Shown here: positions 1 through 8,119 of the stretch, piece after piece
Position numbering within the stretch: the first letter of the stretch is position 1
Layout: every line of letters begins with the position of its first letter
Assembly: GCA_021414205.1 (NCBI GenBank)
Contig: JAIOOW010000002.1
Coordinates: forward strand, 186,001-250,000
Length of the DNA stretch: 64,000 bases
DNA from: Candidatus Anderseniibacteriota bacterium
GTDB lineage: Bacteria; Patescibacteria; Andersenbacteria; UBA10190
Reading direction: 5' to 3'
Notes under the pieces: generated by a model
Database searches by the model: none
The model's input: the letters and a program-made list of their open reading frames with translations, nothing else
What the model was told of the DNA's origin: nothing
Translations under genes and position numbers: made by a program

Positions 1-181
1 GCAGCACATGCCCATAATGAGGCTTGCCCGTTGCATACGGCGGGCCATCATAAAACGTAAACTGTTTTTTATCCTTATGCTGTTCTAATGATTTCTTAAA
101 AATCTGCTCCTCATCCCAATACGTAAGAATATCCCGCTCTAGGGAATCGCTATCCACATGCGATGGTACTTCGCGCATCAT
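1..181 (-). CDS. ileS: Isoleucyl-tRNA synthetase, N-terminal fragment
   Basis: Class I aminoacyl-tRNA synthetase that charges tRNA-Ile in the cytoplasm. Only the first 60 codons are inside the window; the gene continues past position 1. Translating the minus strand from the ATG at 179-181 (a second ATG follows at once) gives a start MMREVPSHVDSD and then FYDGPPYATGKPHYGHVL, the hallmark IleRS N-terminal stretch in which HYGH is the HIGH signature. It starts 1 nt after the stop of the upstream glycosyltransferase gene, so the two are probably cotranscribed. The family call is firm; the rest of the enzyme cannot be judged. Confidence 0.93.
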   Translation of the reverse strand, partial: MMREVPSHVDSDSLERDILTYWDEEQIFKKSLEQHKDKKQFTFYDGPPYATGKPHYGHVL

Positions 182-182
182 A

Positions 183-797
183 TTATTTCTTTCCACCAAC
201 CTGGGCGTATAGTTTTTTCAACTCCTTCGTTCGCCTTGCCCAATCAACTTGGTTTAAATCATCTTCCTCCATCACTACAATGCTTTTCACCGGATACTTA
301 TGCGTATCTGCCAAAATCTTTTTATCCGCATTATTGTTTACAATAATCCGTTGCGCACGCCTGCATAACTGCACAAATGCCATTCGAGCTCCGAGCATGA
401 ACGTCTGCGAGAAAATTCCAGATTCCCCTTTTCCGCGAGGAACATAATGAAACGTCGTAATAATCTTCCCAGGATACATAAACGGAATGAGCCCTTCCGG
501 AGAATGAAATACGTCAAGACGCGCCGCCGTCAAATACGACGCAATGAGCGCATGAGAGTACACAACAGGCAAATACTGGCGATATTGAATGAACGGAAAA
601 TGCTTAATTTCTACATTTTCTCGCTCAAATTTCTTCGTCGTTTTCTGGCGACTGTCGAAGAACAGCACCCACGTATGTTCCTTTTTCGTGTCGGATTCGA
701 TTAAATGCGTAATAAGCTGCTCTGTATAGCGAGCAATGCGCTTATCGTAGCGCCTGTGACTCTTCACGATTATATGTGCATCAATACCGATTCGCAT
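183..797 (-). CDS. GT4-like glycosyltransferase N-terminal domain protein (half length)
   Basis: 204 aa that resemble only the N-terminal Rossmann half of GT-B/GT4 glycosyltransferases: start MRIGIDAHIIV, a central LDVFHSPEGLIPF stretch typical of the acceptor-side domain, and a closing IIVNNNADKKIL helix. The C-terminal nucleotide-sugar domain with its EX7E motif is missing, because the protein stops after about 200 residues instead of 350-400. No fragment of the missing half is visible downstream, where ileS begins immediately. It may be a natural stand-alone domain working with a partner, or a decayed enzyme. Activity is not predictable. A -10-like box lies 6 nt before the ATG. Confidence 0.7.
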   Translation of the reverse strand: MRIGIDAHIIVKSHRRYDKRIARYTEQLITHLIESDTKKEHTWVLFFDSRQKTTKKFERENVEIKHFPFIQYRQYLPVVYSHALIASYLTAARLDVFHSPEGLIPFMYPGKIITTFHYVPRGKGESGIFSQTFMLGARMAFVQLCRRAQRIIVNNNADKKILADTHKYPVKSIVVMEEDDLNQVDWARRTKELKKLYAQVGGKK

Positions 798-803
798 GCT
801 TGT

Positions 804-809
804 AGCATA
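804..809 (-). promoter_or_regulatory. -10 box of leaderless type
   Basis: TATGCT on the minus strand, 6 nt before the ATG at 797, with no Shine-Dalgarno between. This is the same arrangement as at many core genes of this window. Confidence 0.5.
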
Positions 810-840
810 CGGCAGATGCCCTTTTTAGGCAAAAACCTCA

Positions 841-2538
841 CTACATCACATCTGGCTTGGAAATTCCAAGCAAGTCGAGGGTTTTTGACAGCACAAATCG
901 AGCAGAAAGGGCGATTTGGAGGCGAGATAAGCGAAGCGTTTCATCTTCTTCTGCCAAAATCGGCACGTCCCTATAAAAAACGTTTATAGCGCGTGCCAAG
1001 TCATATGCAAAAAATGCCAGCTGATGCACCGCATACGACTGCGCGACATCTTCGACAATTTCCGGGAATTTGTGCAGAGCCAGTGCCAACGCGCGCTCGG
1101 AATCGTTTGTAAGCGAAACTTTTTCCGAAATTTCCGCATCGCCATCAATTGCAATTCCCATTTCTTTTGCCTTGCGCAAAATAGACTGCAAGCGGACATA
1201 CGAATACTGCACGTAATATACCGGATTAGCCTCGCTCTTTTCTTTTGCAACCTCCAAATCGAGCACCATATGATGCTGCAGCGCATGCTGAACCATAAAG
1301 AAACGGGCGGCGTCGTATCCGATTTCTTCAATCAAATCTTTCGGACCATATACATTTCCTTTTCTCTTAGATAACTTCACCGGCTTTCCGCCCTGCGTGA
1401 TCGCTAAAAATTGCGCAACCATCATACGCAACTTCTCAACGTCATTTCCAAGCGCAGATAATGCTGCTTTTAATTTTGGAATATGCCCCTGATGATCCGC
1501 TCCCAAGAACGTAAATATCATGTCGTACTTTCTGTCGAACTTATCCTGATGATATGCAATATCTGGCGTAATGTACGCGTACGAACCGTCCTTTTTAACG
1601 ATGACGCGATCTTTATCATCACCGAATTTCGTAGTCTGCAAAAATTCTGCACCCTCTTTTTTAAACGTTAATTCTTTTTTGCGAAGCTTAGTTAAAACGT
1701 TTTCAATTTCACCGCTGTCTCGTACAGCGCGCTCTGAACTAAATACGTCGAAGCTAATCTTTAAGTCATCACTAATTGTTTGCTTAATAGCCAGTAAACA
1801 GCGCTCCATTGCAAGCGTGCTAATACGAGCAAGCAATTCCTCGTTTTCTAAATCTGTTTTATCGAACTTCTTTTTTTCCGTTTCCGCAAATTCTTCAGCA
1901 ATATCTTTTGCCATGTCGGAAATATATTCCCCTTGATACAAATCTTCGGGAAATTCTACTTTATGACCTTCTTGTTGAATTATTCTTCGCAATACCGATT
2001 CGCCCAATCTTCGGATTTGTTCGCCCGCATCGTTTATATAATATTCCCGAGTCACATTGTAGCCAGCACACGCAAATACATTCGCAAGCGTATCTGCGCT
2101 AAATGCAGTTCGCGCATTGCCGAGCGTGAGCGGGCCGGTAGGATTCGCCGAAATAAATTCCATATTAATAGCTTTCTCATTTCCGATATTGCACGCCTCG
2201 CAAATATCTTCATGAGAAATATCGTCCATGCGAGATGCTAAGTATTCCGTACTAATGGTGATATTTAAAAAGCCGGGCTTTGCGGCCTCGATCATTTCCA
2301 CATATTCCTTTTTTGGCATGTGCCTAACTATTACTTCGACTATATCGAGCGGATTCTTCTTAGCTTGCTTGCCAATTGCAAGCGCAATTGGCGATGCATA
2401 ATCCCCGTGTCCTGTGCCCTCGGCTTGCTTCACTGTAACAGGCATCTTCCCCGCATGCTCCTGCAAATCGCCAGCCGTAATAGCATTCTCAATTCCGGCA
2501 GAGATGTCGTCAATCAGCGCTTTTCGAATATTCATCAT
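841..2538 (-). CDS. argS: Arginyl-tRNA synthetase
   Basis: Class I synthetase charging tRNA-Arg; 565 aa is normal for bacterial ArgRS. The N-terminal Add1 domain (about 1-100) precedes the catalytic core, with FISANPTGPL followed by TLGN at 129-141, the HIGH region. KLSKRKGN at 388-395 is the KMSK loop. The C-terminal DALR anticodon-binding domain starts near YSYVRLQSILRKA. Oddity: the HIGH tetrad reads TLGN, so both histidines are replaced, while the rest of the catalytic domain is intact. Two consecutive ATG codons can start the gene. It lies 12 nt behind the DUF2231 gene on the same strand. Confidence 0.95.
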   Translation of the reverse strand: MMNIRKALIDDISAGIENAITAGDLQEHAGKMPVTVKQAEGTGHGDYASPIALAIGKQAKKNPLDIVEVIVRHMPKKEYVEMIEAAKPGFLNITISTEYLASRMDDISHEDICEACNIGNEKAINMEFISANPTGPLTLGNARTAFSADTLANVFACAGYNVTREYYINDAGEQIRRLGESVLRRIIQQEGHKVEFPEDLYQGEYISDMAKDIAEEFAETEKKKFDKTDLENEELLARISTLAMERCLLAIKQTISDDLKISFDVFSSERAVRDSGEIENVLTKLRKKELTFKKEGAEFLQTTKFGDDKDRVIVKKDGSYAYITPDIAYHQDKFDRKYDMIFTFLGADHQGHIPKLKAALSALGNDVEKLRMMVAQFLAITQGGKPVKLSKRKGNVYGPKDLIEEIGYDAARFFMVQHALQHHMVLDLEVAKEKSEANPVYYVQYSYVRLQSILRKAKEMGIAIDGDAEISEKVSLTNDSERALALALHKFPEIVEDVAQSYAVHQLAFFAYDLARAINVFYRDVPILAEEDETLRLSRLQIALSARFVLSKTLDLLGISKPDVM

Positions 2539-2550
2539 AGTGAACGTATA

Positions 2551-3081
2551 TTATTGCACTAGCCACGAATATACAAACGATACAAACGGATCAGCCGTTG
2601 CACCATATACAATAGCTCCGCCCAGTGCCCCGGTAACCATCATCAATATAAATCCCATTATTGCCAGCAGAGTCACAACGTAATAATCAAATAAAAATTT
2701 CGCAATACGCGTCACCGGACTCACCGTACCCGCAAGTACATGCAATACCCTCGGCATAGCCCTATCCTCATCTAACTTTTTCACAATTAGTAAAAAATAG
2801 ATAATGGTTATAATCCCGTATAGCGCCGTGGCGTATGTAGCCCATGCGGAGTGAACATGGACAAGGTGGGCTACATCTCGATGCGTGTCTTCCAACTGAT
2901 CTCCTAATTGCCGCGCCACAAGCAAACTTGCACTGCCCACAATTACTAAAAAACTATTTAACAAGAATAAAGGATTACTACGCCACGTGATCTTTGGCGG
3001 CATGCATTGGAGCATCGCATATAACGTCAAAAGCGCTATTGGAAAATGGACGGCAATCGGATGAAAATCTATCATATACAT
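2551..3081 (-). CDS. DUF2231 family membrane protein
   Basis: 176 aa with four hydrophobic segments. The N-terminus IDFHPIAVHFPIALL matches the HP-x-x-VHFPIAL signature of DUF2231 predicted membrane proteins; function unknown, sometimes linked to heme or redox metabolism. Start may be the first ATG (3081) or the third codon (3075). A TATGAT box at 3085-3090 is 3 or 9 nt upstream respectively, which favours 3075. It is divergent from uppP and only 28 bp from it, so the two share a very short promoter region. Confidence 0.75.
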   Translation of the reverse strand: MYMIDFHPIAVHFPIALLTLYAMLQCMPPKITWRSNPLFLLNSFLVIVGSASLLVARQLGDQLEDTHRDVAHLVHVHSAWATYATALYGIITIIYFLLIVKKLDEDRAMPRVLHVLAGTVSPVTRIAKFLFDYYVVTLLAIMGFILMMVTGALGGAIVYGATADPFVSFVYSWLVQ

Positions 3082-3097
3082 ATCATCATATCATGAG

Positions 3098-3103
3098 TAT
3101 TAT
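3098..3103 (+). promoter_or_regulatory. -10 box of leaderless type before uppP
   Basis: TATTAT with 6 nt to the ATG at 3110; no Shine-Dalgarno fits in the gap, so the transcript should start at or next to the ATG. Confidence 0.55.
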
Positions 3104-3109
3104 CTAAGT

Positions 3110-3943
3110 ATGATTACACTTTTTCAAGCAATTATTTTAGGAGCACTACAAGGAGTTACAGAACTATTTCCAATATCCAGTCTCGGCCACAGCGTTATTC
3201 TTCCTGCCTTATTCGGATGGAACGATTTACAAAACGATCCGTTCTTCTTGAACTTTTTAGTAGGTACGCACTTGGCAACGGCGCTCGTACTCATCGGCTT
3301 TTACTGGACGACCTGGATCGCACTGGCAAAAGGATTTTTCGCATCCATTACTAATCGAGAATTAGTAAAAACAAATGCTGATTCAAAATTGGCCTGGCTC
3401 CTTATTGTTGGCACAATCCCTGCCGGATTACTTGGTCTTATTTTTGAGCATAAATTAAAAACACTGTTTGCCTTACCGAGCTATTCTGCATTGTTTTTAC
3501 TATTAAACGGTATTGTTTTATATATTGCGGAATTGATCCCGAAAAAGACCGGCTCAAATATTCAAAAAATTACATTCACACAAGCGCTCTATGTAGGTAT
3601 CGCGCAGATCATTGCACTATTCCCAGGATTTTCACGAACAGGGGCGACTATCGCAGGAGGCTTGTTTGCAGGACTCACTCATGCTGATTCCGTAAAATAT
3701 TCATTCTTATTGGCAACGCCAATTATATTTGCGGCATCAGCACTAAAACTTCCCGGGCTACTACACGGAGCAGGGCAAGTGACTCTCATGCCAACCCTCC
3801 TCGGCGCACTATGTGCAGGTGGTGCGGCGTATTTTTCTATCAAATATTTAACCAAATTCTTTCAAACAAATACGCTCAAGCCGTTTGCAATCTACTGTAT
3901 GATCGCAGGAGCGCTCGCAAGCATTATTCTACTTGTTCGGTAA
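3110..3943 (+). CDS. uppP: Undecaprenyl-diphosphatase (UppP/BacA)
   Basis: Integral membrane phosphatase that recycles undecaprenyl diphosphate to the lipid carrier for peptidoglycan and surface glycans. 277 aa with about eight membrane helices. Signature region LQGVTELFPISSLGH at residues 13-27 holds the (E/Q)xxxE motif (Q14, E18) and the conserved Ser and His; PGFSRTGATIAGG supplies the catalytic Arg of the second motif. Length is normal for the family. Its last 15 bp overlap the convergent gene at 3929-5401. The lipid carrier fits the many glycosyltransferases in this window. Confidence 0.95.
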   Translation: MITLFQAIILGALQGVTELFPISSLGHSVILPALFGWNDLQNDPFFLNFLVGTHLATALVLIGFYWTTWIALAKGFFASITNRELVKTNADSKLAWLLIVGTIPAGLLGLIFEHKLKTLFALPSYSALFLLLNGIVLYIAELIPKKTGSNIQKITFTQALYVGIAQIIALFPGFSRTGATIAGGLFAGLTHADSVKYSFLLATPIIFAASALKLPGLLHGAGQVTLMPTLLGALCAGGAAYFSIKYLTKFFQTNTLKPFAIYCMIAGALASIILLVR

Positions 3944-5401
3944 CCCAGAAAATGTATTGAGTATATTTTTAGTCGCACGCTGAATAATCGCGTTTTCTCC
4001 AAACCGAGAATGATACTTATCAAGCGCGCTCGACCATTGTATAGTCCCCGCATTGAATACATATGCTCCGCTTGGGGCTTGATATATCGTAGCGTTGCAC
4101 ACCTCGGGAACTTTTTTCATTGTCAGCACTGGGGACGTGGTTAGTATTTCTAAATTATTAGGCTTTGGAAATTCCGAAAATACTTTATCGCACTCATATC
4201 CAACCATGCCAGGGATTGCCTGGTTTTTCTGAACATTCGTTCCGGAAAAAATCCAATGGCTCGGATTCGTAATTACAAGAGGAAATGCCTTTGGCACCTG
4301 AGTTGCAAACATTGCACCGATAAGAGTGCTTTCGGGACGATGCACAATCGAGGATCTCCACTCCGTAGTTGCAGCGCTTTCGTCTTCATCAAATTCTGGA
4401 TCAAGCCTATATGAGTCCTTATATCCAATCAGTACATTATTCTCAATTCGAATTTGGCGATAGTCTGTATTTGCCGCAAAAATTCCAAGATTTACTCCGG
4501 ATTTTACTGCAGCTTGATAAGCATCAAATTGAATCTTCGTCCAATACTCATCGTGCCCAACTATAAGAATTGTTTTGAATTGCTTTAAAATATTCGGATT
4601 TGCAACTATATCGCTTGAAGAAATATAACTCACCGAATACTCATTCTTTTCCAAAAATCGAATCATGGGGTACTCCCATTCAAAAATGTATCCAGCACCA
4701 TCGTTCTGCAGCAATGGGCGTTGTAAAGAAATTTGAACTCCGCGGCTGATGCCGAGCTTTTCCGTAAACCCCCTATACAATGAGTTTCCTCCCCAGGCAT
4801 TGTAGGCTTGATCAGTTATATCCGTATGAACAAGTGCAAGTGAATTTTTTACTGAAATGTCTTTTACCACAAACGGAATATAGCTCTGAAAATTTTCAGC
4901 ATTTATAAGCTTGACAACATACACGCCACTTTGCCAATCCGATGGAATTTGCACAGTAGCTGCAATAGGCCAATTCGGTTGCACTAACCCAGTATCCGGA
5001 TTCGCAGATGGAATTTGCCGCATACTCGCACGAATACTTGAAATTGTTGCCATTTTTTTGCCACCAACGCCGTCATACCACCCAAGCCGAAAAATAATCG
5101 CTGAGTTATGTTCTGTTTTTGAGCTGATATGCAAATCAATAGATTGCCCAGCCGTAACGCTTGTTTGCGAGGCGTAGCCTTCAACTTCATGATTATTTGC
5201 ATGTTGTGTGATGCGCCACCCATCGTACCCAGCCTCCACAATATGCACCGGCCATACGTACGGCGCCCACACCTCATGAAGCAAGCCAATAAAAATAATA
5301 AGTACTGCAAATACACTTCCTTTTTTAATCCAAACGCTAATCATCCAAGCAAGCATACGATTTAGCCTACTTTTTGCAAGAAAATACCCCGCAGTGCGCA
5401 T
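3929..5401 (-). CDS. Membrane-anchored DMFA2_C-like protein
   Basis: 490 aa. An N-terminal membrane anchor at about residues 27-50 is followed by a large extracytoplasmic domain. The pattern HEVEGYASQTSVTAGQSIDL, then FRLGWYDGVGGKKM, then DWQSGVYVVKL and AYNAWGGNSLY matches the domain named after the large subunit of N,N-dimethylformamidase (beta-sandwich plus glutamine-amidotransferase-like fold). In most bacteria such proteins are uncharacterised and need not act on dimethylformamide. A conserved EYW sits near the middle. A -10-like TAATAC lies 5 nt before the ATG, inside the terminator hairpin of the upstream gene. Function here unknown. Confidence 0.7.
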   Translation of the reverse strand: MRTAGYFLAKSRLNRMLAWMISVWIKKGSVFAVLIIFIGLLHEVWAPYVWPVHIVEAGYDGWRITQHANNHEVEGYASQTSVTAGQSIDLHISSKTEHNSAIIFRLGWYDGVGGKKMATISSIRASMRQIPSANPDTGLVQPNWPIAATVQIPSDWQSGVYVVKLINAENFQSYIPFVVKDISVKNSLALVHTDITDQAYNAWGGNSLYRGFTEKLGISRGVQISLQRPLLQNDGAGYIFEWEYPMIRFLEKNEYSVSYISSSDIVANPNILKQFKTILIVGHDEYWTKIQFDAYQAAVKSGVNLGIFAANTDYRQIRIENNVLIGYKDSYRLDPEFDEDESAATTEWRSSIVHRPESTLIGAMFATQVPKAFPLVITNPSHWIFSGTNVQKNQAIPGMVGYECDKVFSEFPKPNNLEILTTSPVLTMKKVPEVCNATIYQAPSGAYVFNAGTIQWSSALDKYHSRFGENAIIQRATKNILNTFSGLPNK

Positions 5402-5410
5402 ACGGGGTAT
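5379..5410 (-). terminator. Intrinsic terminator of the 5413-5889 gene
   Basis: 8-bp perfect stem ATACCCCG/CGGGGTAT followed on the minus strand by ATTTTC. It overlaps the start codon and -10 box of the next gene. Confidence 0.55.
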
Positions 5411-5412
5411 TA
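5407..5412 (-). promoter_or_regulatory. -10 box of leaderless type
   Basis: TAATAC on the minus strand with 5 nt to the ATG at 5401. Confidence 0.4.
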
Positions 5413-5889
5413 CTAATTAGACTCATCGCATATTGGTCGTAAGGAGTTATCGTAGACGATCGCATACTCCTTCCCGGAATGCGTCTCATATACAATCCTC
5501 ATACCGATTCCAGCAAAGCTCCATTTCGAATCTACTGTCCTATCAACAAGCTCAATCCTCAGCAGCCTTTTGCGTTCATCCCAAAGCACCAGCTCTCCTT
5601 GAGAATCCCAAGTTACATGGCCTCGAAAATAGATTTTAAGAATATCCTTGCATCGAACACAAAGCGCAATGGTGTTGCACCCATCAAACGAAGTTGCGCC
5701 GAGCAATTCGTCAGGCTTAATCGAACACCGAAGAAGCATTGAGAGAAATGTTTCTCCGTTTGGACCAATGAGAAATTCCTGAGTTACTGGGTCTTTCAAA
5801 ATTACGTACCCAGAATTCAACTCCGAAACCACGCACCGGCTAACTATCACCAGTCGACCAAACAACACGCTCAAGTCGCCAGATTTCAT
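5413..5889 (-). CDS. Orphan hypothetical protein, 158 aa
   Basis: I do not recognise the family. It is a soluble mixed alpha/beta protein with no signal peptide or membrane segment. It has five cysteines, including a CVRC pair in the middle (IALCVRCKDILKIYF). A clear Shine-Dalgarno (AAAGGA) 8 nt before the ATG, a promoter upstream and a hairpin terminator right behind it make it a single-gene unit, unlike the leaderless genes around it. It shares this design with the orphan genes at 13.3, 14.6 and 21.9-30.4 kb, suggesting similar origin or regulation. Confidence 0.75.
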   Translation of the reverse strand: MKSGDLSVLFGRLVIVSRCVVSELNSGYVILKDPVTQEFLIGPNGETFLSMLLRCSIKPDELLGATSFDGCNTIALCVRCKDILKIYFRGHVTWDSQGELVLWDERKRLLRIELVDRTVDSKWSFAGIGMRIVYETHSGKEYAIVYDNSLRPICDESN

Positions 5890-5937
5890 ATAACACGTCC
5901 TTTCTTACGACGCTTATGGTAAATGTGCAGTTTTGTT

Positions 5938-5965
5938 ATTATCTTCTTTTGTTTGTATGTTGCAA
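5938..5965 (-). promoter_or_regulatory. Sigma70-like promoter of the 5413-5889 gene
   Basis: On the minus strand: -35 TTGCAA (5960-5965), 16 bp, -10 GATAAT (5938-5943); the leader is about 45 nt. Confidence 0.5.
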
Positions 5966-5969
5966 CCCT

Positions 5970-7454
5970 TTATTCAATAATCACTTCCTTGTCGTGCATT
6001 TCTGCGCTCTTGGATACCTTAATCCACCACGCAGTAATAGCACCCAAAAGCATCACAAACCCTGCAACATAAAATACTGTTCGATATGCACTCACCTGCG
6101 CCTGTAATTCCATCAGCGCAATTGCTTCATGATATTGGAGCGCGTTTGTGATATTGAGCGTGCTATTGCGTGCGATAGAAAGTAAATTTGATTCAGTAAC
6201 GTTATGAAGAACTGTTGCGAATAGTGCCACACCGAATGCTCCTGCGATATTTCGAGCTAGCGCCAAAATAGAAGACGCCACACCAATTTCGGTATCCGGA
6301 ACAACGGCCGCGATAACTCCAGTACGCTGCGACATCCCAAACCCGATTCCGAATGCCATCACGGCCATCGGAATAATCAAATCCCATGCGCTCGAACGCA
6401 CATCAATATCTAAAAACATAAATAGTCCGATTGCAGATACAAACGTGCTCCCCATAATAACCATTCGAGCGCTCACTTTCCCGGTTAAGCTCCCACCCAA
6501 GGGAGCTGCAACCATGATCGCAATTGCCATTGGAATAAATAAGTATCCAGTCTGAGTGGCATCGTACCCTAAGAACGTTGAAGCAAATACCGGAATTAAG
6601 AAGAAGCTTCCCATCATTGCCATAAATACGATGAAGTTGTTTATGAGAACGTTCGTAAATACAGGCAATTTAAAAAACTTAAAATCGACAATTGGCTCAA
6701 CATGAGTCGTTTCAATTCTGTAAAATATTGCAGAAAAAATAAGTATCGCAATATAGCATGCAACACTCTGCCACGACGTCCATCCCCAATCAATGCCTTT
6801 GTCTAATACTAATACCAACGAGGCAAGCGCTCCTCCCAACGCAATTGCACCCCACCAATCAAACGAAACCGTTTTCTTCAATGACGTAGATTCCGTGACG
6901 AAAATCCATGCCATAAGCAATCCAAATAATCCAACAGGCAAATTAATTAAAAATACTGACCGCCATCCGAATGCATCAATGAGCGGCCCCCCTATAAGCG
7001 GGCCGAACACTGCAGCAACAGCAAACGATGCAGACCAAATACCCAATGCCTGCGCGCGCTCTTTTCCTTTATCAAACGTCACTGCAAGAATTGCCATAGC
7101 AGTCGGATAATCAGCTGATCCAGCAACTGCTTGAATAATACGGAACACTATCATCGAAGATAAATTCCAAGAAAGCCCTGCTAATACCGACCCGATAATA
7201 AATATAATAAAGCCGAGCAAATATACTTTTTTACGGCCAATCGTATCCCCGAGCTTTCCCCAAATAGGAACGAATACGGCGTTCGCTAAAATATACGCAG
7301 TGGCAATCCAACCTGCGCTCGTTACGGTAATACTGAAATCATCGATAATTTTTGGTAATGCCAAGTTTACGATCGTCTGATCGAGACGCCCTAAAAACGT
7401 ACCGATAATAACAGTAAACAGTACCCACCATTTTAGCGACCCGCCGTTTGCCAT
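5970..7454 (-). CDS. DHA2-type MFS drug efflux pump (EmrB/QacA family)
   Basis: 494-aa proton-coupled multidrug transporter. It has about 14 hydrophobic segments, the LDQTIVNLALPKI start typical of the DHA2 group, and motif A as GKLGDTIGRKKV after TM2. It is the last gene of a four-gene minus-strand operon: marR, a long HlyD adaptor, a short HlyD adaptor, then this pump, with gaps of 5-6 bp or overlap. Drug:H+ antiport is the family role; the substrate cannot be predicted. The two adaptors suggest export across more than the membrane layer itself, for example through a thick envelope. Confidence 0.9.
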   Translation of the reverse strand: MANGGSLKWWVLFTVIIGTFLGRLDQTIVNLALPKIIDDFSITVTSAGWIATAYILANAVFVPIWGKLGDTIGRKKVYLLGFIIFIIGSVLAGLSWNLSSMIVFRIIQAVAGSADYPTAMAILAVTFDKGKERAQALGIWSASFAVAAVFGPLIGGPLIDAFGWRSVFLINLPVGLFGLLMAWIFVTESTSLKKTVSFDWWGAIALGGALASLVLVLDKGIDWGWTSWQSVACYIAILIFSAIFYRIETTHVEPIVDFKFFKLPVFTNVLINNFIVFMAMMGSFFLIPVFASTFLGYDATQTGYLFIPMAIAIMVAAPLGGSLTGKVSARMVIMGSTFVSAIGLFMFLDIDVRSSAWDLIIPMAVMAFGIGFGMSQRTGVIAAVVPDTEIGVASSILALARNIAGAFGVALFATVLHNVTESNLLSIARNSTLNITNALQYHEAIALMELQAQVSAYRTVFYVAGFVMLLGAITAWWIKVSKSAEMHDKEVIIE

Positions 7455-7460
7455 AGCAGA

Positions 7461-8114
7461 TTATTTCTGCACCCAAACCTTTGCAGACATTCCGTTCTTG
7501 AGCTCCGGATACGCATTCACGTCAAATCGAACCTTCACGTCGAAATCTTGCTGCGCTCGCTTATCGGAAATACTGAATACTACATCCCCGGATCGGGAAG
7601 TATTAGCAACCTCATCAACAACTCCGGTAAATTTCTTAGATCCGAATGCGTCAACTGTAAAGATAGCCGTTTGCCCAACACGAACATCACTTAGTCCTTT
7701 ATTTTCCTGCAGCTGCCCGTCTACGCGCAAATCTTGCGGGTGAATCAGTCTCGCAACAACCGTTCCGCGATTTACGAGCGCCCCAATCGTATCAAGCGTA
7801 TACACAATCTGCCCGGATGTTTTCGTTTTTACCAATTCATTACCCACTCGCGCAACAATCGTATTTCCATTTACCACGTCTCCATTTTGAACATATACTT
7901 CCTCAAGAGTCCCCGATGTCTGCGGCGACAATTCAATAGCCGGAGCCGTGATAACAGATTTCTCAATATACACTCTGCTATTTTCAATTCGAATCCAAAC
8001 AGCAACTCCTGCAATAAGCGCAATCACGGCTACGATTATTCCAATTCGAACGCTTGGCCTATTCCAAATTCCGATAACGTGATCAGTTCGATTTGTAACT
8101 TGTTCTTGTGACAT
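7461..8114 (-). CDS. Short HlyD/EmrA-type adaptor protein
   Basis: 217 aa: cytoplasmic N-tail, one membrane helix (about 25-43), a biotinyl-lipoyl-like half (SGTLEEVYVQNGDVVNGNTI) and a beta-barrel (VRVGQTAIFTVDAFGSKKF). It lacks the long coiled-coil hairpin of classical EmrA, because the two lipoyl halves follow each other directly. Likely periplasmic or extracytoplasmic partner of the adjacent DHA2 pump. Starts 5 bp after the preceding adaptor gene, with no Shine-Dalgarno. Confidence 0.85.
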   Translation of the reverse strand: MSQEQVTNRTDHVIGIWNRPSVRIGIIVAVIALIAGVAVWIRIENSRVYIEKSVITAPAIELSPQTSGTLEEVYVQNGDVVNGNTIVARVGNELVKTKTSGQIVYTLDTIGALVNRGTVVARLIHPQDLRVDGQLQENKGLSDVRVGQTAIFTVDAFGSKKFTGVVDEVANTSRSGDVVFSISDKRAQQDFDVKVRFDVNAYPELKNGMSAKVWVQK

Positions 8115-8119
8115 AGGAG

